A DNA stretch of 64,000 bases from Gemmatimonadaceae bacterium (GCA_036504815.1 DASXUN010000025.1:1-64000); one strand, 5' to 3'; positions 18,575-26,649 are shown, numbered from the stretch's first letter. Notes: a model not told the origin generated them from the sequence alone. Made by a program: numbers and translations.

Positions 18575-19393
18575 ATGCGCCCCAACGTCGCGCTGGTGCT
18601 GGCCCTGTCACTGACCGCGGCTGGCGGCCGGACCCCGCTCAGCGCCCAGGCGCCCCGCACCTACTCCTACGACTTCCTGCTCGATCCCGGCGACGAGAAA
18701 TCGCATCGCGTGATTCACGGGACGGTCCGGGTTTCGGGCACCCGCGCGCGCCTGGACACCGACGAGGAAAAGCCGCGCGGGGAGAAGTCGTATCTCCTGA
18801 TCGGCAATGAAGGACGCACGGTCTACGTCGTGCGCCCCGATCGCCAGATGTACGAGGCGCACGACGCCGATGAGTTCGTGCATGTCGTGGGAACGGCGAT
18901 GCGCGCGGCGGGTCCGGTGATGAAGATCGACGTGCGTGATGTGCGGCTGGGCACGGCGCGGCTTGGCGCCGGCGAGCCGGTGGCGGGTCGGCCAACGCAG
19001 CGGATGCAACTGCGGCAGCGCTGGACCATGAGCATGCGTGTCCTCGGATTCGTGAAGGAAGACATGACGGGATCGTCGGTGGCCGAGTATTGGAGCGATC
19101 CGTCCATGCCCCTCATGCGCAATCCGCTCTTCGAGCTCGTCAGCGCCGCGCACCTGGCGCTGGCGAGCGCCGACGCCGATTTCATGGCGCAGGCTGAAGG
19201 CGCCCGCGCCGCCTTCTTCCGCGGCTCACCCCTGAAGGCCGACATTCGCCTGCGCATGAGCGGCAAGGACAGTGACGACGCGACGCACCTGCGGTACGAG
19301 GTCACGAAGATCACCGTCGGCGGCGTCGATGAGAGCGCGCTCGCCCTCCCCAACGGGTACAAGCGCACGAACAGCCGCGAAGTGAGCTTCTAA
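18575..19393 (+). CDS. Secreted protein of unknown function inserted between hslU and hslV
   Basis: 272 aa from the ATG at 18575 (GGAG precedes it). The N-terminus MRPNVALVLALSLTAAGG followed by PLSAQAP looks like a signal peptide with cleavage after SAQA or nearby. The mature part is mainly predicted beta-strand, with segments such as YSYDFLLDP, SYLLIGNEGRTVYVVRPDRQ and LRYEVTKITVGG. The pattern loosely recalls periplasmic DUF4412-like proteins, but I cannot confirm a family. It is transcribed against both hsl genes and separates them. A hairpin follows its stop codon. Confidence 0.75.
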   Translation: MRPNVALVLALSLTAAGGRTPLSAQAPRTYSYDFLLDPGDEKSHRVIHGTVRVSGTRARLDTDEEKPRGEKSYLLIGNEGRTVYVVRPDRQMYEAHDADEFVHVVGTAMRAAGPVMKIDVRDVRLGTARLGAGEPVAGRPTQRMQLRQRWTMSMRVLGFVKEDMTGSSVAEYWSDPSMPLMRNPLFELVSAAHLALASADADFMAQAEGARAAFFRGSPLKADIRLRMSGKDSDDATHLRYEVTKITVGGVDESALALPNGYKRTNSREVSF

Positions 19394-19398
19394 CGACT

Positions 19399-19422
19399 GC
19401 GGGGCGCCGACTGGCGCCCCGC
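19399..19422. terminator. Bidirectional hairpin between the secreted-protein gene and hslV
   Basis: A perfect 10-bp inverted repeat, GCGGGGCGCC / GGCGCCCCGC with loop GACT, in the 34-bp gap between two convergent genes. There is no clear T-tract. Confidence 0.55.
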
Positions 19423-19427
19423 GTCGC

Positions 19428-19970
19428 TCACTCCGGCTCGATGACCGTGATGTTCTGGTTGGTAAAGATGCAGATCTCGCCGGCAATGGAGAGCGCCTTG
19501 CGCACGATCTCCGACGCGGTGAGCGAGGTCTCGGCCAGCATCGCCCGCGCCGCGGCCAGGGCATAGGGCCCGCCCGACCCGATGGCGAGAATACCGTCGT
19601 CCGGCTCAATCAGCTCGCCGTTCCCCGAGATCACGAAGCCGTGGTCACGGTCGCAGACGGCCAGCAGGGCTTCGAGGCGACGCAGCACCCGGTCGCTGCG
19701 CCATTCCTTGGCGAGCTCCACCGCCGCGCGGGGGAGGTTGCCCGGGTGCCGCTCGAGCTTTTCCTCGAACTTCTCGAAGAGGGTGAACGCATCGGCCGCG
19801 GCCCCGGCAAAACCGGCCAGCACGCGACCGCCGCGCAGCGCGCGGACCTTCACGGCACGCGCCTTCATCACCGTCTCGCCGACGGACACCTGACCGTCGC
19901 CGCCGATGGCAACCTTCCCGTCGCGACGCACGGCAAGGATGGTAGTCGAGTGGATGGGAAGCAGAGTCAT
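19428..19970 (-). CDS. hslV: ATP-dependent protease proteolytic subunit HslV (ClpQ)
   Basis: Proteasome-like threonine peptidase; two hexameric rings form the HslUV chamber. 180 aa from the ATG at 19968-19970. The processed N-terminus is visible: MTLLPIHS is removed before [20 protein letters not shown], making Thr9 the nucleophile. [15 protein letters not shown] is the typical C-terminal helix motif. The frame opens further upstream, but a TATCTT box 6 nt before this ATG and family lengths argue for the short start. HslU lies downstream on the same strand behind one opposing gene. Confidence 0.96.
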   Translation of the reverse strand: MTLLPIHSTTILAVRRDGKVAIGGDGQVSVGETVMKARAVKVRALRGGRVLAGFAGAAADAFTLFEKFEEKLERHPGNLPRAAVELAKEWRSDRVLRRLEALLAVCDRDHGFVISGNGELIEPDDGILAIGSGGPYALAAARAMLAETSLTASEIVRKALSIAGEICIFTNQNITVIEPE

Positions 19971-19976
19971 AGAGTG

Positions 19977-19982
19977 AAGATA
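19977..19982 (-). promoter_or_regulatory. TATCTT box 6 nt before hslV ATG (leaderless-type promoter)
   Basis: On the minus strand: TATCTT, CACTCT, ATG. The spacer contains no purine-rich ribosome site, so this is one of the clearer leaderless-type starts in the window. Confidence 0.5.
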
Positions 19983-19991
19983 GTGTCCTAG

Positions 19992-20135
19992 ACGGAACAG
20001 GGAGGGGGTAGAGGCCCGGCGAGGGGGAATGAGATTCGGAACGAGGAGGGCGTTCACTGGGACGCCGGGCGGTCTCCCTCCTCGTTCCGACTCCCGCTCC
20101 CCCCTCGCCGAGCCTCTACCCCCTCCCCGTTCCGT
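19992..20135. repeat. Palindromic intergenic element, family 1, copy 2 (144 bp)
   Basis: Aligns along its whole length with the element at 16916-17056. Outer arms: GGAACAGGGAGGGGGTAGAG and CTCTACCCCCTCCCCGTTCC. Inner arms: GGAACGAGGAGGG (20038-20050) and CCCTCCTCGTTCC. The centre again contains CACTGG. It fills the gap between hslV and the SRPBCC gene, so the two copies stand on either side of the hslU-hslV block. Confidence 0.85.
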
Positions 20136-20142
20136 GCATCGT

Positions 20143-20682
20143 CTATCCGCGTGTCTCCACCGTCACATGCTCCGGGGTCACCTGCTCCCCGAACTTCGCG
20201 CCCAGGTGCTTGAGCACGCCATCCATGGTCGCGTGCGATCCGCGCATCTTCATCAGCACCCGGAAGAACGGCGACTTCACCCACCCTTCCTCCGTGATGG
20301 TGACCTCCGTGCCGGTGCCGTTGGCGGCGAGATCGTACGTCCAGATGCCTCCCCACTGCGACTTCTCGTCGGTAATGATCTCGGTGACGAGATTCGCCGG
20401 CGGATGGATCTCGAGAAACTCGACGCTCATCGTCATCCCGCCGACGTCCTGTACCCACACTTCATGACCGTTGACCCGCTCGCCTTTCACCGACGACTTG
20501 AAATCGGGATGCCACTTGGGGTAGTCGCCGAAGGCGCGCAGCACCGCCCAGACGGAGTCGCGAGGGGCCGTGAGCTGGACGCGGCTGGACACCTTGTGCT
20601 CGCGCGGCATCGACAGGCCGGCGCCGTAGACGCAGGCCACCAGCACGACCACGACAATGAGGAGTTTCTTCACGATTCCCAT
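20143..20682 (-). CDS. Membrane-anchored SRPBCC (polyketide cyclase/START-like) domain protein
   Basis: 179 aa from the ATG at 20680-20682, with GGAG 9 nt upstream; a start 14 codons earlier is less likely. One N-terminal membrane helix, [20 protein letters not shown], is followed by a domain with the SRPBCC pattern: [20 protein letters not shown], then alternating strands and a C-terminal helix around [20 protein letters not shown]. Such domains bind hydrophobic ligands, but no substrate can be named. It is separated from hslV by the 144-bp repeat and divergent from the threonine dehydratase gene. Confidence 0.8.
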   Translation of the reverse strand: MGIVKKLLIVVVVLVACVYGAGLSMPREHKVSSRVQLTAPRDSVWAVLRAFGDYPKWHPDFKSSVKGERVNGHEVWVQDVGGMTMSVEFLEIHPPANLVTEIITDEKSQWGGIWTYDLAANGTGTEVTITEEGWVKSPFFRVLMKMRGSHATMDGVLKHLGAKFGEQVTPEHVTVETRG

Positions 20683-20748
20683 GGGCCGGCTCCGGAGAAT
20701 GGGGGCCTGAAGAATGTGCATCCGGCGCCGCCCGCTGCCAATGATGGC

Positions 20749-20754
20749 TAGATT
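20749..20754 (+). promoter_or_regulatory. TAGATT box 6 nt before the dehydratase ATG (leaderless-type promoter)
   Basis: TAGATT, TCGCGC, ATG. The spacer is pyrimidine-rich without any Shine-Dalgarno match, which favours leaderless initiation at 20761. Confidence 0.5.
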
Positions 20755-20760
20755 TCGCGC

Positions 20761-21738
20761 ATGACCTCCCCCTGGCCGATCACTTTCGACGATGTCCTCG
20801 CCGCGCGTGAGCGCCTGCGTCCGTACCTCTCGCCGTCACCGCTGCGCCGGTACCCGCAACTGGACCAGTTGGTGGGACATGGCATCCAGGTGTTCGTGAA
20901 ACACGAGAACCACCTGCCCGTGCAGACGTTCAAGGTGCGCAACGGCCTTTCCGCCGTCACCGCGCTCGACGCCGCGGCCCGCCAGCGCGGCATCATCGGC
21001 GCGAGCACCGGGAATCACGGCCAGGGCATGGCGTACGCCGCGCAGCTGCTGGGCATTCCTTGCACCATCGTCGTGCCCGAGGGCAACAACCCCGACAAGA
21101 ACGCCGCCATTCGCGCCCTCGGCGCCGAACTCATCGAGCATGGCGCCACCTACGACGAGTCGGCCCGGCGGTGCGCCGAACTCTCCGCCGAGCGTGGACT
21201 GTGGCTCGTGCATGGCATCAACGACCGCACGGTGATCGCCGGCGCGGCGACCATGACGCTCGAGATCCTCGAGCAGCAGCCCGACCTCGACGTCATCTTC
21301 ATCGCGCTCGGCGGCGGTTCGCAGGCGGTGGGGGCGATGACGGTCACGCGCGCGCTCCGGCCGTCGGTGAAGGTCGTGGCGGTGCAGAGCGAGGCGGCGC
21401 CGGCACAGTACCAGAGCTGGAAACGCGGCGAGATGGTGCGGGGCGCTCCGGTGCGCACCTTCGCCGAGGGAATCGCCACCGGTCAGGCGTATGAGATGAC
21501 GTTCCCCGCGCTCAAGGAAGGCCTGGCCGACTTCATCACCGTCAGCGAAGCCGAACTCGCCGATTCGCTGCGCGAGTTGATTCGCACCACGCACAACTTG
21601 CCCGAAGGGGCGGCCGCCGGTGGCCTGGCCGGGCTGCGCAAGGTCGCCGCGAGTTACGCGGGCCAGAAGGCCGCAATCGTGATGTGCGGCGGAAATATCG
21701 GCGTTGAGGCGCTCGCGAGGATATTGGCGGCGGATTGA
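20761..21738 (+). CDS. PLP-dependent threonine/serine dehydratase family protein
   Basis: Fold-type II PLP enzyme, 325 aa, expected to deaminate threonine or serine to the 2-oxo acid. The PLP lysine is K58 in VQTFKVRNG, after KHENHLPV. STGNHGQGMAYAA matches the substrate loop S-x-G-N-H-x-Q. The phosphate-binding loop is GGGSQAVG, normally GGGGLxxG, a mild departure. There is no ACT regulatory domain, so it looks like the catabolic (TdcB-like) or racemase-related type rather than IlvA. A hydroxyectoine-utilisation dehydratase role is also possible. Its stop codon lies inside the left arm of a 135-bp palindromic repeat. Confidence 0.85.
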   Translation: MTSPWPITFDDVLAARERLRPYLSPSPLRRYPQLDQLVGHGIQVFVKHENHLPVQTFKVRNGLSAVTALDAAARQRGIIGASTGNHGQGMAYAAQLLGIPCTIVVPEGNNPDKNAAIRALGAELIEHGATYDESARRCAELSAERGLWLVHGINDRTVIAGAATMTLEILEQQPDLDVIFIALGGGSQAVGAMTVTRALRPSVKVVAVQSEAAPAQYQSWKRGEMVRGAPVRTFAEGIATGQAYEMTFPALKEGLADFITVSEAELADSLRELIRTTHNLPEGAAAGGLAGLRKVAASYAGQKAAIVMCGGNIGVEALARILAAD

Positions 21739-21867
21739 GGGTATGGAATCCGGAATTCGTTCACGGATCGCGATTCTGGACAGCGATTAGCGATCGCCCC
21801 GGTCAATCGTCAGTCGCGGTCCTACGTCGAGGTCATCAATCCAATTCCGAATTCCATATCCTCAATC
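21733..21867. repeat. Palindromic intergenic element, family 2, copy A (135 bp)
   Basis: The left arm, 21733-21753, begins GATTGAGGGTATGGAATCC and contains the stop codon of the dehydratase gene. The right arm, 21847-21867, is its near-perfect reverse complement (19 of 21 positions). A second element of identical length lies at 23812-23946, on the other side of the HAD-glycosyltransferase pair. It could be a terminator/REP or a MITE-like element. Confidence 0.8.
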
Positions 21868-21912
21868 GTTCGTTTGAAGGAACCCCAGCCCGACCGTCGT
21901 GTATAGCGCTGG

Positions 21913-22701
21913 ATGCGCCTTCCGTCCGTCTATACCGACGTTGACGGCACGCTACTGGACGACGATGGCCGGTTGGCGTTCGCCGTCACTACGCTTCGCG
22001 AGGTCGCGACGCGTGTCCATCTGGTGCTCACGTCCAGTCGCACACTCGACGAACTGGCGGCGTTCACGGCCGCCTGGAACATCTCCGCAGACCTGATCGC
22101 GGAGAACGGCGCGTGGATCGGGCGCACCGCGCCGACCCCTCGGAGCGAGTCTGTGTGCCTGGCGGGGCGCGCCTGGTGGATTCGGCGCGTCGGAGCGCCG
22201 CGCCGTGAGGTGCGACAAGCCGTGCTCGATGTGGCGACGGCGCACGGCGTGACCGTCGACTTCACCGATGAGTGGTCGCATACCACCTGGATTGCCGAGA
22301 CCGGCCAGACACTGGAGGAGGCAAAGCGGGCACGACTCCGGCGCGGCAGCGTGCTGTTGCGCGATGCCTCGCCCGCAGTCGTCCGGGCGTTGCGGCAATC
22401 CGGACTCGACGCGGAGCCGGGCGGGCGCTGGACGTGCGTCACGCTGGGCGCCGGCAAGGGAGCGGCCGCTCGCCTGCTCGCCACGCTCTCTTCGCGCTCC
22501 GGTGCAATGATCGGCGTCGGCGACGCCGCCAACGACCGGAGCCTGCTGGAGACCGCCGACCGCGCGTTCATCGTGCGCCATCGCAACGGCACGGTTGACC
22601 CTGCCCTCTCCCGCCTGGCGCCACCGGCCACCATCCTCGCTTCACCCGGCCCGCAAGCGTGGCCTGAATTGCTGGAGCACCTCCCGCCCGCCGTGAGGTA
22701 A
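21913..22701 (+). CDS. HAD-IIB phosphatase, mannosyl-3-phosphoglycerate phosphatase-like
   Basis: 262 aa. The HAD motif DVDGTLLD (nucleophile D9, acid/base D11) opens the protein. Motif II is LTSSRT (about 39-44), a lysine lies in LGAGKGAAARLL, and the last motif is GVGDAANDRSLL. The start YTDVDGTLLDDDG, the TSSRT segment and IAENGAWIG match the MpgP/YedP branch, which removes phosphate from glycosyl-3-phosphoglycerate. The glycosyltransferase gene starts 2 bp after its stop, suggesting a two-enzyme pathway for a small glycoside such as a compatible solute. This pathway is inference. The pair is bracketed by family 2 repeats. Confidence 0.8.
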   Translation: MRLPSVYTDVDGTLLDDDGRLAFAVTTLREVATRVHLVLTSSRTLDELAAFTAAWNISADLIAENGAWIGRTAPTPRSESVCLAGRAWWIRRVGAPRREVRQAVLDVATAHGVTVDFTDEWSHTTWIAETGQTLEEAKRARLRRGSVLLRDASPAVVRALRQSGLDAEPGGRWTCVTLGAGKGAAARLLATLSSRSGAMIGVGDAANDRSLLETADRAFIVRHRNGTVDPALSRLAPPATILASPGPQAWPELLEHLPPAVR

Positions 22702-22703
22702 CC

Positions 22704-23813
22704 ATGCCACCCGCTCCCATCTGGACGATCACCGCGCTGACGATTCCCGACCGCGAGCGATACCTGCGTGAACTGCTGCGCTCTCTCCAGGAAATGCCGG
22801 GGGCGGAGCGCGCCGAGATCGTGATCATCTACAACCACGACGCGCGCGGCGACCGGCACGCCATCGAGACGCACATCACGCGCTACTCCCCGCGCGTCCC
22901 GATCTCCGTGGTCTTCAACGGCCACGACCCGACGATCGCGGGCGGGCGCGCCATGCAGCTGGGCGTCTGCAAGACGCCCCTCATCTGTTTCGTGGACGAC
23001 GACACGACCGTGCACGGCGACCTGCTCGGGACGCTCGAGTCGGCTATGCGCACCGTCCCGCTCGGCCTCGTGGGCGTCCCGTCGCTGGTCGAAGACACCG
23101 ACGTGCGATTCAAGCCGCGTGATGAGACGCCATCCGTGACGGCGGACGGCGTGCGCTACATGCCGGTGCAGGGGATGCTGGCGGCGAGCTACACGAACCT
23201 GCTCCGCCAGGCGGGCGGATTCAATCCGCGCCGCCGCTTCTGGGGAGAGTGGACCGAGTTGAACACCCGCCTCTGGCGGCTGGGCTATCCGACCGGCTTC
23301 GTGATGGACGGCGCGTTCCTGCGCCACTGGGAATCCGCGCCCTCGTCACCGACGCGCAACATGTGCGGGCGCGAGCGGCACGTGGTCTGGGGACTGCTTT
23401 GCACGGCCATGGAGTATGATGCGGTGGACCTCAACGAGGCGACGTCCACCTTCTGGCGGCTCGTCGAGGAACGGTATCTCGCGTACTCCTACGGGGACGA
23501 ACTGAGCTACCGCAACCTGATGCGCACCACGCTCGAGCTGATGCCGCTGCTCGGCGACGAGTGGGGACGCATCCAGGAGTTTCGGGCGACCACGCGCGGG
23601 CACCCTTTTGCCTTCAAGCCGTTCCACCGGTTCACCGAGGCGGACGTGCGCGACGTGAAGCACAAGGCCGAGCGCGACATCCGCCAGTTCCGGTCGCAGG
23701 CCGGCTGGGGGCGTCCGTCGCTTGCCGACCGCCCCGGCGTGCGGGGCATCGCGCGGCGCCTGCACCAGACCGCGGCGACGCTGCGGCGGTGGGCGCGCGT
23801 GCCAACCGCTTGA
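22704..23813 (+). CDS. GT-A fold family 2-like glycosyltransferase
   Basis: 369 aa, cytoplasmic, no membrane helix. The N-terminal half has the GT-A pattern: MPPAPIWTITALTIPDRERY, a beta-strand EIVIIYNHD, and the metal-binding motif FVDDDTTV at about 94-101. The acceptor-side region contains QGMLAASYTNLLRQAGGFN and FWGEWTELNTRLWRLGY, typical of GT2 enzymes. The last 70 residues are basic and helical. It starts 2 bp after the HAD phosphatase gene, so donor transfer followed by dephosphorylation is a fair guess. I do not see the hallmark sequence of GT55 mannosyl-3-phosphoglycerate synthase, so sugar and acceptor are open. Confidence 0.82.
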   Translation: MPPAPIWTITALTIPDRERYLRELLRSLQEMPGAERAEIVIIYNHDARGDRHAIETHITRYSPRVPISVVFNGHDPTIAGGRAMQLGVCKTPLICFVDDDTTVHGDLLGTLESAMRTVPLGLVGVPSLVEDTDVRFKPRDETPSVTADGVRYMPVQGMLAASYTNLLRQAGGFNPRRRFWGEWTELNTRLWRLGYPTGFVMDGAFLRHWESAPSSPTRNMCGRERHVVWGLLCTAMEYDAVDLNEATSTFWRLVEERYLAYSYGDELSYRNLMRTTLELMPLLGDEWGRIQEFRATTRGHPFAFKPFHRFTEADVRDVKHKAERDIRQFRSQAGWGRPSLADRPGVRGIARRLHQTAATLRRWARVPTA

Positions 23814-23946
23814 TTGAGGACTTGGAATTCGGAAATGGAACGCGGGTTGCGAACCAGGACGGCGATTCGCGACGGTCGACACCCGTCGCGGGTCGCGGTC
23901 CGCGATCAAAATCCCTGATCCCGTTCCGGATTCCCGATCCTGAGTC
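23812..23946. repeat. Palindromic intergenic element, family 2, copy B (135 bp)
   Basis: The left arm, 23812-23832, starts GATTGAGGACTTGGAATTC and overlaps the glycosyltransferase stop codon. The right arm, 23926-23946, is an imperfect reverse complement (about 15 of 21) and ends 1 bp before the stop codon of the convergent methylase gene. Same length and same terminal sequence as copy A. Confidence 0.8.
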
Positions 23947-23947
23947 G

Positions 23948-25003
23948 TCAGGAAGCCTTCCGCGCCCTCTCCGTCACCCGCGCGACCGTCGCCTCCGATC
24001 CGCACACGAAGACGTACTCGCAGTTGCGGAGGTGGCTGACCTCGCCGACGCGTTCGCCGCGCGGGCTGTAGATGCCGATCTGCGCGCCGACGTAGCGCTT
24101 GTACGGCCGCTCGATGGTCGCCACCGCCCCGCGCTCGGCGAGCCGTGCCTCCAGCCACTGGCGCGTGACAAACCCCTCGTCGCTGAACGACACCACCATC
24201 GTGCGGGCGCGCACGGCCCGGAGCACGCCGGCCAGCGCCTCTTCGAACTGGCGCTTGCTGTTGAAGCGGCTCGTCCGGTCGCGCACATCTTCGCGCTTGC
24301 AGGCCACGCCGTAGCAGGCGGGCTTGTCCCACCGCACCAGCGACTCCCAGATGTGGTAGTTGCCGAGGTACGAGTGCTGGTTGTACGGCGGATCGAGATA
24401 GGCGACGTCGGTCTCGACACCGCGCGCGGCGTCGAGCGCGTCGAGCGCGAGGGCGCGCCCCTTCCCCGCGCGGGCGCGCGGGAGGACCGCCGGGAGGCGC
24501 AGCTCGAGGTCGTTGTGCGCCCGCGGCGCCCATTGCTTGAGATACGCCATCTGCACGCCGGTGGTGCTGTCCACGCGGTCGGCCGCCTCCATCAGCGAGA
24601 CGAGCAGCACCGCCTCGAGCTCGGGCGGCAGGGCGAGCGCCGCAATGCGCTCGCGGATGGCGTCCACGCGCGCGCCGTTCTTCGGATGGAAGAAGCGTGA
24701 GCGCTCGCAGAACGTCTCGGTGAAGTAGCCGGGCCGTCCCGGCATCGCGTTGAACTCGCCGATCAGCACCTCGGCGTCGCGCACCACGTCGTCGTAGTCG
24801 GCCTCGACGTAGCAGCGCGACAGCGTATGCGCGTAGGCGTTGTGGTCGTTGGAGACGACGCGGTAGCCCGCGAGCTTCAGGGCGTGACCCACGCGCGCGG
24901 TGCCGCTGAAGAGGTCGAGCACGGACCGCGCACGCGCATCAGCCCGCACGGCATCGACGATGAGCGGCAGCAGGGTGCGCTTGGAGCCGAGGTATTTGAT
25001 CAC
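23948..25003 (-). CDS. D12-class DNA adenine-N6 methyltransferase, solitary
   Basis: 351 aa from a GTG at 25001-25003. This gives the family N-terminus (V/M)IKYLGSKRTLLP; a TTG two codons earlier is possible. AdoMet-binding motif I is LDLFSGTARVGHAL and the catalytic motif IV is DPPYNQHSYLGNYH. The enzyme should methylate adenine at N6 in a short DNA site. No restriction endonuclease or specificity subunit is adjacent, so it is either an orphan regulatory methylase or the relic of a restriction system. The two flanking genes on its strand, SRPBCC and xerC, are unrelated. The target site cannot be read from sequence. Confidence 0.88.
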   Translation of the reverse strand: MIKYLGSKRTLLPLIVDAVRADARARSVLDLFSGTARVGHALKLAGYRVVSNDHNAYAHTLSRCYVEADYDDVVRDAEVLIGEFNAMPGRPGYFTETFCERSRFFHPKNGARVDAIRERIAALALPPELEAVLLVSLMEAADRVDSTTGVQMAYLKQWAPRAHNDLELRLPAVLPRARAGKGRALALDALDAARGVETDVAYLDPPYNQHSYLGNYHIWESLVRWDKPACYGVACKREDVRDRTSRFNSKRQFEEALAGVLRAVRARTMVVSFSDEGFVTRQWLEARLAERGAVATIERPYKRYVGAQIGIYSPRGERVGEVSHLRNCEYVFVCGSEATVARVTERARKAS

Positions 25004-25117
25004 GCCCAAGAGACGAGCGCGCGAATTCCGCGCAACCTGCGATTTGCGGCGTGTTGCGAACGCTGAATTCGGTCGTCAGCCGGACCGCACGATGGCGGCC
25101 GGCGCTCGGCGCTCGCG

Positions 25118-26035
25118 CTAGGCGCGCGGGTGCGCCTGCCGGTGCACCTGCTTGAGTCGCTCGACGCTCGTGTGCGTGTAGATCTGCGTCGTGCTCACCG
25201 AGGCGTGCCCCAGAAGCTCCTGCACGGCACGCAGGTCGGCGCCGGCATCCAGCAGGTGCGTCGCGAAGGTATGGCGCAACGAATGCGTGCTGAGCCCCGC
25301 CCCTTCATCCACCTGGGCGAGCCATCCGGTGATCGCCTTCTGGATCGTGGACAGGCTCGCGCGCCTGCCCCGATCGGAGAGGAAGAAGGCCTGGCGATCG
25401 GCAGCGGGACCGACCCGCGCGATCACCTCGTCGCGCTTGCGCTCGAACTCGCGCAGGGCGCGCTGCGCGTGCGTTCCCACGGGGATGATGCGCTCCTTGC
25501 GCCCCTTGCCGCGCACCTTCACCTGCCCGGCGAGGAGGTCGAGGTCCGACCGGTTGATGCCGCGGAGCTCGCTGAGGCGGAGGCCGCAGGAGTAGAGCAG
25601 CTCGATCATCGCCAGCGCCATGACGTCGCGGTGGCGGCCTTCTTGTGCCCGCGTCTGCAGCGCCTGCAGCAGCGTGTCCACCTGCCGTCGGTCGAGATGC
25701 CCCGGCAGGTACTTCTCGATCTTCGGTGAGCCAACGGCGCGCGCCGGATTGCTGGCGACGAGGTCGTTGGCGTGCAGAAAGCGGTAGAAGGTGCGAGCCG
25801 CGCTGAGCGCGCGGGCGATGGAGCGCTTGGCGAGTCCGCGGCGCGCGAGGTGCGCCATCCAGGCGCGCAGGGCGAGCCGGTCGACCTGCCCCCATGTCCA
25901 GTCGGGATCGCCGTAGTGCCGCCCCAGGAATTCGCGCAGTTCGCCGAGGTCGCGCTCGTAGGCCGCGACCGTATGGGGCGAGACGTCGCGCTCCTTGGCG
26001 AGATGGGTGAGGAAGTCGGCGAGCAGGTCGGCCAT
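25118..26035 (-). CDS. xerC: Tyrosine recombinase XerC/XerD
   Basis: 305 aa, the usual Xer length. An N-terminal SAM-like DNA-binding domain (LLADFLTHLAKERDVSPHTV) is followed by the catalytic domain with Arg in SCGLRLSELRG, HSLRHTFATHLLDAGADL, LLGHASVSTTQIYTH and the nucleophile Tyr in that last motif. Xer recombinases resolve chromosome dimers at dif. The symbol xerC rather than xerD rests on synteny: topA, trmFO, xerC, hslV and hslU occur here in the order known from other phyla. The ATG at 26033-26035 is preceded by TATTGT with a 5-nt spacer; a TTG three codons upstream is less likely. No att sites or phage genes are near. Confidence 0.9.
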   Translation of the reverse strand: MADLLADFLTHLAKERDVSPHTVAAYERDLGELREFLGRHYGDPDWTWGQVDRLALRAWMAHLARRGLAKRSIARALSAARTFYRFLHANDLVASNPARAVGSPKIEKYLPGHLDRRQVDTLLQALQTRAQEGRHRDVMALAMIELLYSCGLRLSELRGINRSDLDLLAGQVKVRGKGRKERIIPVGTHAQRALREFERKRDEVIARVGPAADRQAFFLSDRGRRASLSTIQKAITGWLAQVDEGAGLSTHSLRHTFATHLLDAGADLRAVQELLGHASVSTTQIYTHTSVERLKQVHRQAHPRA

Positions 26036-26040
26036 GGCGA

Positions 26041-26046
26041 ACAATA
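26041..26046 (-). promoter_or_regulatory. TATTGT box 5 nt before xerC ATG (leaderless-type promoter)
   Basis: On the minus strand: TATTGT, TCGCC, ATG at 26033-26035. No ribosome-binding site is present in the spacer. Confidence 0.45.
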
Positions 26047-26080
26047 GACGAACGGGAGCCGAGGTGCGGCACGGCGATGA

Positions 26081-26117
26081 GAGACGGCAGACGGGAGACG
26101 GAGGACGGAAGACGGTC
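26081..26117. repeat. GACGGnA repeat tract, left member of an inverted pair
   Basis: Purine-rich tandem variants of a 7-bp unit, GACGGNA, between xerC and a membrane-protein gene. The 15-bp word GCAGACGGGAGACGG (26087-26101) recurs as its exact reverse complement at 26654-26668, on the other side of that gene. Confidence 0.65.
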
Positions 26118-26203
26118 GCTCAATCCCTTCGCTTGCGCATTCTACAAGTACTTTGTATCATAAAGTGTCTTTCGACGACGCCTCCCCTTCTCGAGAACCG
26201 GCT

Positions 26204-26614
26204 ATGCCCGACGCGCACTGGCGGCCCCGCATCCGCAAGTTCCCACGGCCGTACGACGACGTCTACGGGCCCGACGATGACGTCGGCTCGTGGCGCGTGG
26301 CGGCGCGATGGTGGGAGCCGCGGCGCGTGGCCTACAACGCGATCCTTCTCGCCGTCTTCGTGGCCCTCCTCCTGCGCACGTGGGCTCGCATCGCGCCGGA
26401 ACTCACCCCGGGGAACATCCTTCGCCTCGGCGCGCTCGCCCTGCTCGCCAATCTCTGCTACTCCACGGCCTATCCCGCCGACCTCGCCCTGCAGACCGTG
26501 CGCGCGCCAGGCGCGCGGACCGGTTGGCGCTGGACCATCTGGATTGCCGGCACGCTGTTCGCGGTCCTCCTCGAGACCTACTGGTATCTCGACGAAATCC
26601 TCCCGCCACCCTGA
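26204..26614 (+). CDS. Small membrane protein of unknown function
   Basis: 136 aa from the ATG at 26204; a start 17 codons earlier is possible. The first 50 residues are polar (WRPRIRKFPRPYDDVYGPDD). Three likely membrane helices follow: AYNAILLAVFVALLLRTW, LRLGALALLANLCYSTAYP and WTIWIAGTLFAVLLETYWYL. It belongs to no family I recognise. It is flanked by the inverted GACGGnA repeats and followed 58 bp later by another small membrane-protein gene on the same strand. Confidence 0.65.
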   Translation: MPDAHWRPRIRKFPRPYDDVYGPDDDVGSWRVAARWWEPRRVAYNAILLAVFVALLLRTWARIAPELTPGNILRLGALALLANLCYSTAYPADLALQTVRAPGARTGWRWTIWIAGTLFAVLLETYWYLDEILPPP

Positions 26615-26649
26615 CCGGCCCCCGCTCAGCACCCATTGCCAGCCTCCCC

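Noticed and set aside
16916-23946. IS elements with transposase
   Set aside because: The palindromic repeats carry no open frame with transposase motifs; they are at most non-autonomous.
23948-25003. Part of a restriction-modification system
   Set aside because: Neither neighbour resembles a nuclease or specificity subunit.
25118-26035. Integrase marking a prophage or integron
   Set aside because: Length, motifs and synteny fit a housekeeping Xer recombinase. No phage genes, tRNA or attC sites are near.
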